NCBI GenBank assembly: GCA_910577415.1
Contig: CAJTLK010000030.1
Span: 1 to 21,054, forward strand
Reading direction: 5' to 3'
Length of the DNA stretch: 21,054 bases
Origin: an uncultured Oscillospiraceae bacterium
GTDB lineage: Bacteria > Bacillota > Clostridia > Oscillospirales > Oscillospiraceae
The notes below the pieces were generated by a model, which searched no databases, was not told where the DNA came from, and saw nothing but the letters and a program-made list of their open reading frames with translations. Made by a program: the position numbers and the translations under genes. Below, piece after piece: positions 6,469 through 13,624 of the stretch. Every line of letters begins with the position of its first letter. The stretch's first letter is position 1.

Positions 6469-7869
6469 ATGCTCTATGACCACACGCGACTGAAACAAAA
6501 CGCCAAGGCCGCCATGGCCCATGCAAACCCCAAGACCTGGGTGGTGACTTTGCTCTTCCTGATCATTTTGGGAACGGTGGGGGGCACTGTAAAGGTCATG
6601 GTGCCAACTCCGTTTGGAGAATTTTTTGGCCAGCTGGCGGAGGCCGTTACGGCGAATCGGAGCCTGGACACCCTGCTGCCCAGCGACTATGAGGAGATGT
6701 TTTTGGGGGCTATGGGGATCGCGGGGGTCACAGCGGTGCTTTCCACCGGCGCCTCGGTGATCCTGGTCATCCTTCGTTCGCTGATGAACTATGGTTATTA
6801 CGGCTACGGCCTGGAGGTCTACCGCAGGGAGACCAGGGCCGGGGTCGGCAGCCTCTTCCGGGGCTTCCCCAAGTTCAGGGCGGTCATCGGCTCAGCGGTG
6901 CTGGTAGGGGTCTTTTCCCTGATGTGGGGGCTGCTCATCTATGGCATAGACGCCTCTATTACCGTATTGCTTCTGGTTTTATCCGATGGTACGCGGTGGC
7001 TGACCTGGCTGGGGGTGGCGATCCTCTTCCTGGCCGCCGTGCTGGTACACGCCCTTGTCACCTACCGCTACTGCCTCGTCCCCTACCTGGTCCTGGACGA
7101 CAGGCAAAAAACGCCTGTGACCCAGCTCATTACCGTTGGCGTTCAGACGATGAAGGGCAATATTTTCAAACGCTTTGTCCTTGACTTGTCCTTTCTGGGC
7201 TGGGAGCTGCTGCGGGGGTTGATCGCGGTTTTGGTGGCGGTGCTCAGCTCCGCCGTGGCCCTACTGGTCACGGGAAGCAGTATCATTACCCTCATAGACC
7301 TCAATGAGCGAGCCAGTCAAATCCCTTATGAGACGGTGATGGCCCAGGCCGTGGCGGCCTTTCTGGCCCTGGCTGTGGCTTTTCTGGTGGTTTTTGGCCT
7401 CACCGCTTTGGCACAGCTTCCCCTGAAGCTGTGGCTCATGTCCTATAAGAATGTAGCCCGGGCCGGGTTCTATCAGGAACTGATGGGAGAGAAGACAGAG
7501 CGGGTCCCTGTCGCGGCAGCCGCGCCCATCAGTGCCTCAGCCCACTTTGTAAACACCCAGCCTGCGGCGCCGGTTACACTGCCGCCGGTAGTCCCGGTCA
7601 CGGCTCCCGAACCGACAGCGTCCCCTGTCGATGCGCCCTACACGCCTTTTAGCGGCCATGGGGAGGAGCCTGTACATGTTCCCTTTGAGGCCCCGGCAGA
7701 GCCGGAGACTTCCGGGGCGGACGTTTCCTCCGCTCCTGAGACCGTGGTTCCCACTGCCCCGGAGACGGCGGACCAAGCGTCCCCTGCCTTGGCGGAGGAG
7801 GAACCCACAGCTTCTGGACCCTTCCTTCCGACGGAGGAAGGAGAGGGTCCCGGCAAGACGGACGAATGA
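6469..7869 (+). CDS. DUF975 family membrane protein with long Pro/Ala/Glu-rich tail
   Basis: The 466-residue protein fits DUF975: an N-terminal LKQNAKAAM segment before the first membrane helix (about residues 24-44), roughly five or six membrane helices, and the family hallmark MKGNIFKRFVLDLSFLGW (about 228-245). The function of DUF975 is not known. After about residue 340 comes a 120-residue hydrophilic tail rich in Pro, Ala, Val, Glu and Thr, probably disordered and cytoplasmic. Candidate starts are TTG 6415, ATG 6439 (TAGGGG upstream) and ATG 6469 (GAGG 8 bases upstream); 6469 is chosen because MLYDHTRLKQNA matches how these proteins usually begin. It may be read from the liv transcript, as I find no convincing promoter in the 72-base gap. 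Confidence 0.75.
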   Translation: MLYDHTRLKQNAKAAMAHANPKTWVVTLLFLIILGTVGGTVKVMVPTPFGEFFGQLAEAVTANRSLDTLLPSDYEEMFLGAMGIAGVTAVLSTGASVILVILRSLMNYGYYGYGLEVYRRETRAGVGSLFRGFPKFRAVIGSAVLVGVFSLMWGLLIYGIDASITVLLLVLSDGTRWLTWLGVAILFLAAVLVHALVTYRYCLVPYLVLDDRQKTPVTQLITVGVQTMKGNIFKRFVLDLSFLGWELLRGLIAVLVAVLSSAVALLVTGSSIITLIDLNERASQIPYETVMAQAVAAFLALAVAFLVVFGLTALAQLPLKLWLMSYKNVARAGFYQELMGEKTERVPVAAAAPISASAHFVNTQPAAPVTLPPVVPVTAPEPTASPVDAPYTPFSGHGEEPVHVPFEAPAEPETSGADVSSAPETVVPTAPETADQASPALAEEEPTASGPFLPTEEGEGPGKTDE

Positions 7870-7885
7870 ATTTTTTCACCCCCGG

Positions 7886-7918
7886 CGGGGACGGCTTTGG
7901 GCCGTCCCCGTCCTTTTT
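7886..7918 (+). terminator. Rho-independent terminator after the DUF975 gene
   Basis: CGGGGACGGC (7886-7895) pairs perfectly with GCCGTCCCCG (7901-7910) around a TTTGG loop, followed by TCCTTTTT. It separates the liv/DUF975 unit from the topoisomerase operon. Confidence 0.9.
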
Positions 7919-7934
7919 ATTTCCTCTCTCCGCC

Positions 7935-7963
7935 TTGACCTTTGGGACATTTTCCTGTAAAAT
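7935..7963 (+). promoter_or_regulatory. Predicted sigma-A promoter of the topoisomerase operon
   Basis: The -35 is TTGACC (7935-7940), the spacer is 17 bases and the -10 is TAAAAT (7958-7963). It lies just after the preceding terminator and 46 bases before the parE start, so it probably drives parE and the genes behind it. Confidence 0.75.
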
Positions 7964-8009
7964 TAACCTGTATATTTATGACCACTTTGGAATAGTGAGG
8001 GAGACACCT

Positions 8010-10007
8010 ATGCCGACTGTAAAACCCCAATATGACAATACCTCCATCTCCTCCCTGAAGGGAGCCGACCGGGTGCGCAAGCGCCCCGGCGTTATCTTCG
8101 GCTCTGACGGACTGGACGGCTGCGAGCACGCCGTCTTTGAAATTTTATCCAACGCCATTGACGAGGCCAAGGAGGGTCACGGCGGTCTCATCACCGTGAC
8201 CCGCTATCTGGACCGATCCATTGAGGTGGAGGACTTTGGCCGGGGCTGCCCGGTGGACTGGAACGAGAAGGAGCAGAAATACAACTGGGAACTGGTCTTC
8301 TGTGAGCTTTACGCCGGCGGCAAGTACGGCTCCGACGGGGACAACTACGAGTATTCCCTGGGTCTCAACGGTCTGGGCTCCTGCGCCACCCAGTATGCCA
8401 GCGAATTCTTTGACGCCGTCATCCATCGGGATGGATTTGAGTATACCCTCCATTTTGAGAAGGGCGAGATCACCGAGCCTAAGGAGACCTTCCTGCACAA
8501 GACCCCTTGGAGTGGGAAAAAGACCGGCTCCAAATTCCGCTGGCGGCCCGATCTGGAGGTCTTTACCGACATCAACATCCCCGTGGAGTATTATGCCGAC
8601 GTGATGAAGCGGCAGGCGGTGGTCAACGCCGGCGTTACCTTCCGCTTCCGCAACGAGACCGCCCCCGGCAAGTTTGAGACCACAGATTTCCTCTATGAAA
8701 ACGGCATCCAGGACTACGTGAAGGAGCTGGCGGGGGACAAGGCCATGACCCTGCCGGTCTTCTGGCAGACCGAGCGCAAGGGCCGGGACCGGGAGGACAA
8801 GCCGGAGTACAAGGTGAAGCTCAGCGTGTCCCTGTGCTTTTCCAACACCGTGCAGATCATTGAGCACTACCACAACTCCTCCTGGCTGGAGCACGGCGGC
8901 AGCCCGGAGAAGGCCACCCGCTCGGCTCTGGTGTCGGCCATCGACAACTATCTGCGGACCAAGAGCAAGTATCAGAAGAGCGAGAGCAAGATCACCTGGG
9001 CCGACGTGGAGGACTGTCTGGTGCTGGTCTCCAACAACTTCTCCACCCAGACCTCCTATGAAAACCAGACCAAGAAGGCCATCAGCAATAAATTTGTTCA
9101 GGACGCCATGACCGAGTTTCTGAAGGCCCAGATGGAGGTCTACTTTATTGAGAACCCCCTGGATGCGGAGAAGATCGCCGGGCAGGTGCTCATCAATAAG
9201 CGCAGCCGGGAGAGCGCGGAGAAGGCCCGGCTCAACATCAAGAAGAAGCTCACTGGAACCATGGACCTGGCCAACCGGGTACAGAAGTTTGTGGACTGCC
9301 GCAGCAAGGACCCGGAGAAGAGGGAGCTGTACATCGTGGAGGGAGACTCCGCCATGGGCGCGGTGAAGCTCAGCCGGGACGGCGACTTCCAGGGTATCAT
9401 GCCCGTCCGGGGCAAGATATTGAATTGCCTGAAGGCCGACTACCCCCGTATTTTTAAGAGCGAGATCATTACCGACCTTATGAAGGTGCTGGGCTGCGGC
9501 GTGGAGGTCAACGACAAACGGGCCAAGGACCTGGCGGCATTTGACTTAATGAATCTCCGCTGGAACAAGGTGGTCATCTGCACCGACGCCGACGTGGACG
9601 GCTACCAAATTCGGACCCTCATCCTCACCATGCTCTGGCGGCTCACTCCCACCCTTATCAAGCGGGGGTATGTGTATATTGCCGAGTCGCCGCTATATGA
9701 GATCACTTACAAGGAAAAGACCTGGTTTGCATACTCCAACAAGGAGAAAAACGACATCGTCGCCGAGATCGGCGAGGGCAAAAAGGTAAACATCCAGCGC
9801 TCCAAGGGCCTGGGCGAGAACGAGCCGGAGATGATGTGGCTCACCACCATGAACCCGGAGACGAGAAGGCTTATCAAGGTGATGCCCGAGGACGCCGAGG
9901 CCACCGCCCAGATGTTCGACCTGCTCCTGGGGGACAACCTTCAGGGTCGGAAGGACCACATTGCCGAGAACGGCTACAAGTTCCTGGAGCTGGCGGATAT
10001 TTCGTAA
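8010..10007 (+). CDS. parE: Type IIA DNA topoisomerase, B subunit (divergent ParE/GyrB)
   Basis: The 665-residue protein carries a GHKL ATPase domain (EILSNAIDEA N-box, GRGCPV, GLNGLGS lid region), a transducer segment with ENQTKKAIS, and a Toprim domain with EGDSAMG (Glu444) and TDADVDG (Asp526, Asp528, Asp530), the metal site for DNA cleavage. Several normally invariant spots differ: EGDSAMG instead of EGDSAGG, GLNGLG instead of GLHGVG, and RPGVIFGS instead of RPGMYIGS. With the A subunit downstream it would form an A2B2 enzyme that passes one duplex through another using ATP. The ATG at 8010 follows GTGAGGGAG at good spacing; the open frame back to 7866 crosses a terminator and a promoter. 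The ParE label is tentative, since this resembles a second, divergent clostridial enzyme rather than housekeeping GyrB. Confidence 0.88.
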   Translation: MPTVKPQYDNTSISSLKGADRVRKRPGVIFGSDGLDGCEHAVFEILSNAIDEAKEGHGGLITVTRYLDRSIEVEDFGRGCPVDWNEKEQKYNWELVFCELYAGGKYGSDGDNYEYSLGLNGLGSCATQYASEFFDAVIHRDGFEYTLHFEKGEITEPKETFLHKTPWSGKKTGSKFRWRPDLEVFTDINIPVEYYADVMKRQAVVNAGVTFRFRNETAPGKFETTDFLYENGIQDYVKELAGDKAMTLPVFWQTERKGRDREDKPEYKVKLSVSLCFSNTVQIIEHYHNSSWLEHGGSPEKATRSALVSAIDNYLRTKSKYQKSESKITWADVEDCLVLVSNNFSTQTSYENQTKKAISNKFVQDAMTEFLKAQMEVYFIENPLDAEKIAGQVLINKRSRESAEKARLNIKKKLTGTMDLANRVQKFVDCRSKDPEKRELYIVEGDSAMGAVKLSRDGDFQGIMPVRGKILNCLKADYPRIFKSEIITDLMKVLGCGVEVNDKRAKDLAAFDLMNLRWNKVVICTDADVDGYQIRTLILTMLWRLTPTLIKRGYVYIAESPLYEITYKEKTWFAYSNKEKNDIVAEIGEGKKVNIQRSKGLGENEPEMMWLTTMNPETRRLIKVMPEDAEATAQMFDLLLGDNLQGRKDHIAENGYKFLELADIS

Positions 10008-10034
10008 AGACCCCTACACCACAAGGAGGAGCGC

Positions 10035-11753
10035 GTGAGAAGATTTCTTTCCCTGCTTTTGACCCTTTCCCTGACCTTGGCCCTCAGCCCCGCCACCCTG
10101 GCCCTGACCGGGGGCGACACAGCAATCGCCCAAGCCCAGCCTGCCGGAGGACCCTCCGCACCGTCCTGGGTGGAGGAGAGCGACTATTTGATTTTTCCCG
10201 GCGACCCGGTGTATGAGCTGGAGAACTGGGGGGAAATACGAAAGCTACGCCGGGAAGCGGAGGACGGAGCAAGTCTACCTGCCGAAGGGCGGGATTGGGC
10301 CGACGGGTCCCCCGGTAAGTGCTATGAGACTGCGCTGCTTCGCCTGAAGTACGCCTGGAACGCCGCCGATACCGCCGGTATTACCTCCCTTGAGGTGGGG
10401 CAGGCTCTGCTCTCCGCCGGCAAGGCTTTTTCCGCCGCCGAGAGCGGCTGGATCGACCAGAACCGGGGCAAGGACGCCCTCGCCCACCGATTGGCGGTGG
10501 AGAAATACCGGGCCTATCTGGCTTACCATCCGGCCTATGTGGACGACTGGGGCCGAGGGATCATCCCAGCCCTGGACGCCCTGAGTATGCCGGTGGAGGA
10601 GTTTTTTGACACACCCTTTATGGACCGGCTCAGTCCAGAGGAGAGGACCGCGGTGGAGCAGTCGGTGTATGATTACTGGGATTTCTATCTGGAGCAACGG
10701 AATCTGATCTCGGTCTATGTGGACGGGGCGGTGCTGCTGATGGATACCCTGCCCCAGGTAAAGGACCAGCGGACCATGGTGCCCATCCGGGCGGTAGCCG
10801 AGGCCCTGGGGGCCGACGTGGAATGGATGGAGGGGTCGAACCAGGTGATAATGACCCGGGCGGGCAAGACGGTGGTCATGGCCCTGGATTCCACCATTGC
10901 CATGGTGGACGGCAAGCCGGTAAAGATGGATGTGGCCCCTTATGCGGAGGAAAACCGCACCTATATCCCGGCCCGGTATGTGGCGGAGTTTTTTGGACAG
11001 ACGGTCTCCTGGGATCAGAATAGCCGCCAGGTAGATATCCGCGAGGACAAAACCGCCTGGGCCGATACCAACATCGAGGCCTGGGCCAAGCCCATGGGGG
11101 CTTTGCTCTCCCTGCTTTCCGGCGGTGATCCCGCCGCCTTTGGGGGCTGGCCCCGGGCTTCTCATCCCAACGAGCTTGGTACGGCCCTGGTAGAGCCGAT
11201 CCAGCTCTGCCGGGACATTCTCTGGGAGGAGTGGGGAGTGAAAGGCCGGGAGGAGCTTCTTGCCGAGGTGGAGGCCATTCGCGCCGGGGAAAATAGCGTC
11301 CTCTTTCTGGAAAGCGCCCGGAAGGTAAAGGATATGACCGCCGCCCAGGCCAGGGCTTACGCCAAGGGCAACGAAGTGGACAAATATATGTGGCCCCAGA
11401 CCCGGTCACTGTGGAAGAAATGGGGAAGCGAAAAGGGCATTGCGGCCTGGGACCTGTGCCGCGGCGCCGCCCTGGCCCAGTGGGGTTATACCGCCGGGTA
11501 TTTCACCTACGACGAGGCTATGGGGGCCGTAGCCGACTTTGCCGGGGAGCTGACGAAGACCTTCTCCAACTGGGACGAGGTCTATGAAAATATGATCGAC
11601 GGCTACTATTGGTGCGCCCGTGAGGATATGACGGATATGGACACGTGGGAGAGCGAATTTGGCGTGACCTATCAGGCCATGCGCGCCACGATGGAGCTAA
11701 ACGCCATTTTTGATGACGGCCTTTTTGGCGCTGGGGTCCAAAACGGAAACTGA
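10035..11753 (+). CDS. Secreted stalk-domain (copper amine oxidase N-like) and DUF1266 protein, copy 1
   Basis: The 572-residue protein starts at GTG with AAGGAGG 5-6 bases upstream and has a signal peptide (MRRFLSLLLTLSLTLALSPA). A conserved SDYLIFPGDPVYELENWGE segment follows, then a copper-amine-oxidase-N-type stalk domain (about residues 225-335; YVDGAVLLMD, RTMVPIRAVAEALGADV, RTYIPARYVAEFFGQ), then a DUF1266-like domain (about 435-540; KYMWPQTRSLW, AAWDLCRGAALAQWGYTAGY). The stalk domain is a wall-associated structural module in Firmicutes and does not imply copper. DUF1266 has no established function. The product should act outside the membrane, yet the gene sits 27 bases after parE and is probably cotranscribed with it. 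It is a paralogue of the next gene with the same layout. I do not know its function. Confidence 0.85.
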   Translation: MRRFLSLLLTLSLTLALSPATLALTGGDTAIAQAQPAGGPSAPSWVEESDYLIFPGDPVYELENWGEIRKLRREAEDGASLPAEGRDWADGSPGKCYETALLRLKYAWNAADTAGITSLEVGQALLSAGKAFSAAESGWIDQNRGKDALAHRLAVEKYRAYLAYHPAYVDDWGRGIIPALDALSMPVEEFFDTPFMDRLSPEERTAVEQSVYDYWDFYLEQRNLISVYVDGAVLLMDTLPQVKDQRTMVPIRAVAEALGADVEWMEGSNQVIMTRAGKTVVMALDSTIAMVDGKPVKMDVAPYAEENRTYIPARYVAEFFGQTVSWDQNSRQVDIREDKTAWADTNIEAWAKPMGALLSLLSGGDPAAFGGWPRASHPNELGTALVEPIQLCRDILWEEWGVKGREELLAEVEAIRAGENSVLFLESARKVKDMTAAQARAYAKGNEVDKYMWPQTRSLWKKWGSEKGIAAWDLCRGAALAQWGYTAGYFTYDEAMGAVADFAGELTKTFSNWDEVYENMIDGYYWCAREDMTDMDTWESEFGVTYQAMRATMELNAIFDDGLFGAGVQNGN

Positions 11754-11784
11754 GCTTGAACAAATCGGGAAAGGATGGTACGCA

Positions 11785-13563
11785 GTGAAAAAGAAGATCA
11801 TATCCCTGATTTTGACTATGGTATTGGCGCTTTCTCTTTTCCCTACCGCCTTCGCGGTGGAGAGCGTTACCCCCGCACCGCCAAGCTGGTGCCCTGAAGA
11901 GGAGTACGCAGTCTTTCCCGGCTCGGCGGCCTATGAGCCGGAAAACTGGGATATCATTACCCAGACCCGTGACGAGGTGGCATGGGGAGCGGTAAATCTG
12001 GGCGCGTTGCCCCTGCGTTGGAAGTTTACCGGCATTCCCACCAGCTACACGGTGCCCACCGGGGAGGCCGATGATCGAGGAATCAAATATGCCAGACGGG
12101 TCTACGACTTCGGCGTTCTGCTGGAAAAGGCCCTTGTGGAGGTCCGGCTGCTCTACACCCACGACAAGTACGACGGCCCTTACTGGACGACGCTGGCCTA
12201 TACCCTGGAAGACGGCGGGGACGAAAAATTGAAGGACCTCACCGACCAGCAGCGCTATGCCATCCTTCTCTGGACGGCCAGGGGCGTGTTGCGGTATAAG
12301 GGGGTGGGGGAGGAGCTGAATAAGTATCTGCCCTACCTGATGGAATTTCCCCAGTTCAGCCTGGAAAAGCTGACTGATACCGTTATCTTTACCGAGGAGG
12401 AAAAGGCGAAATGGAACGGTGAGCTGGGCCAGAGCTTGAAAGATTATATGGAGCATATCACTGTGTGGCTGGATGGCAACGAGCTGCCCATGGACGTGTC
12501 CCCTGAAGTGAAAAATGAACGGACCATGGTGCCCATCCGGGCGGTGGCCGAGGCGTTGGGAGCCGACGTGGCATGGGATCAGGCCACCCAGGGGATCACC
12601 TTGACACGGGCGGGGACTACGGTGAGCATGACGTTGGATAATACCACTGCCATGGTAAACGGAACAAGTGTGGAAATGGACGTAGCGCCCTACGCCACCG
12701 GGGGACGCACCCTTATTCCCGCCCGGTATGTGGCGGAGTTCTTTGGACAGAAGGTGGACTGGGACGGGAACCGGCGGCAGGTCCTCATCACCGAGGACAA
12801 GTCCATGGCGGAGGGATCCAATCTGGAGGAATGGGCCATTCAAATGGGCCTGATCTATGGATTTCAATATTATGGAGTTAATTATGGATTGCCTGACCCT
12901 GCGGGAAGTCCCATATTTTTTGGTATGTATGGCCGCACGGCAGAGGAAGTAAAAACCACCAGAGAAGGACTGCTGAGAAACTGGAGCATTGGCAGTCGGG
13001 AGAAGCTGCTGGAGCTGGTTCCCCGGATGACGTTCCACGGCCACAACGATTCTTTCCAAACCGCGGCGGCTGACGCCAACAGCCTGACAGAAGAAGAAAT
13101 GGCCTTTTTACTTACCATTTCTTCGGAGACAGACAAGTATATGTGGCCCTATACCCAGGAGATCTATGAGCAATGGGGCGAAAAGGGGATCCTGGCGTGG
13201 GATCTGAGCCGAATGGGAGCCATGGTCCAGTGGGGGTATACCGCAGGGTACATTACCTATGCCGAGGCGTTGGAGTTGATAGGACCTGCCGCCCAGTTGG
13301 CTTGTGAGACCTTTTCCGACTGGCGTGAATTTCATCTGAACTACCTGGATGGTTATAACTGGTGGGCCAGAAACGACGTTTATACCGCCCGCAATGAGTA
13401 TAAGGAAAAGCTGAGAAAAACTTACGGTGATATTCCTGAAGGCTACGAGGACTGGATGGCTTTACCCCGGGCAAATTACTTTTATTCGGGAATATTCAGC
13501 CGCAAAGGCTTGTTGAAAGATGACCTCTTTCAGACCGGCGTGATCGGCCTGCCGGAGGACTAA
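11785..13563 (+). CDS. Secreted stalk-domain (copper amine oxidase N-like) and DUF1266 protein, copy 2
   Basis: The 592-residue paralogue of the preceding gene lies 31 bases after it. The GTG at 11785 is chosen because AAAGGATGG precedes it and a clean signal peptide follows (MKKKIISLILTMVLALS, cleavage likely after AFA); the frame is open to 11710 inside copy 1. The same modules occur at the same places: an N-terminal EEYAVFPGSAAYEPENWD segment, a stalk domain (about 225-340; RTMVPIRAVAEALGADV, RTLIPARYVAEFFGQ) and a DUF1266-like domain (about 450-533; KYMWPYTQEIYEQWG, LAWDLSRMGAMVQWGYTAGY). The C-terminal tail is longer than in copy 1 and part of the gene is more AT-rich (around 12840-12960). 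It is exported and of unknown function; parC follows after 61 bases. Confidence 0.85.
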   Translation: MKKKIISLILTMVLALSLFPTAFAVESVTPAPPSWCPEEEYAVFPGSAAYEPENWDIITQTRDEVAWGAVNLGALPLRWKFTGIPTSYTVPTGEADDRGIKYARRVYDFGVLLEKALVEVRLLYTHDKYDGPYWTTLAYTLEDGGDEKLKDLTDQQRYAILLWTARGVLRYKGVGEELNKYLPYLMEFPQFSLEKLTDTVIFTEEEKAKWNGELGQSLKDYMEHITVWLDGNELPMDVSPEVKNERTMVPIRAVAEALGADVAWDQATQGITLTRAGTTVSMTLDNTTAMVNGTSVEMDVAPYATGGRTLIPARYVAEFFGQKVDWDGNRRQVLITEDKSMAEGSNLEEWAIQMGLIYGFQYYGVNYGLPDPAGSPIFFGMYGRTAEEVKTTREGLLRNWSIGSREKLLELVPRMTFHGHNDSFQTAAADANSLTEEEMAFLLTISSETDKYMWPYTQEIYEQWGEKGILAWDLSRMGAMVQWGYTAGYITYAEALELIGPAAQLACETFSDWREFHLNYLDGYNWWARNDVYTARNEYKEKLRKTYGDIPEGYEDWMALPRANYFYSGIFSRKGLLKDDLFQTGVIGLPED

Positions 13564-13624
13564 GGGTGACAACATATAGTGATATGAGTGAAAGATATTA
13601 CCTGATGGATAAGGAATGATACCC

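Noticed and set aside
10705..11050. Copper amine oxidase enzyme
   Set aside because: Only the N-terminal stalk-like domain is present; the catalytic domain and its cofactor Tyr are absent, and the domain name does not imply copper chemistry.
11518..13059. 513-codon open frame on the minus strand across the two stalk-DUF1266 genes
   Set aside because: The plus strand carries signal peptides and recognisable domains in both genes; the minus product has no recognisable motif and spans two genes.
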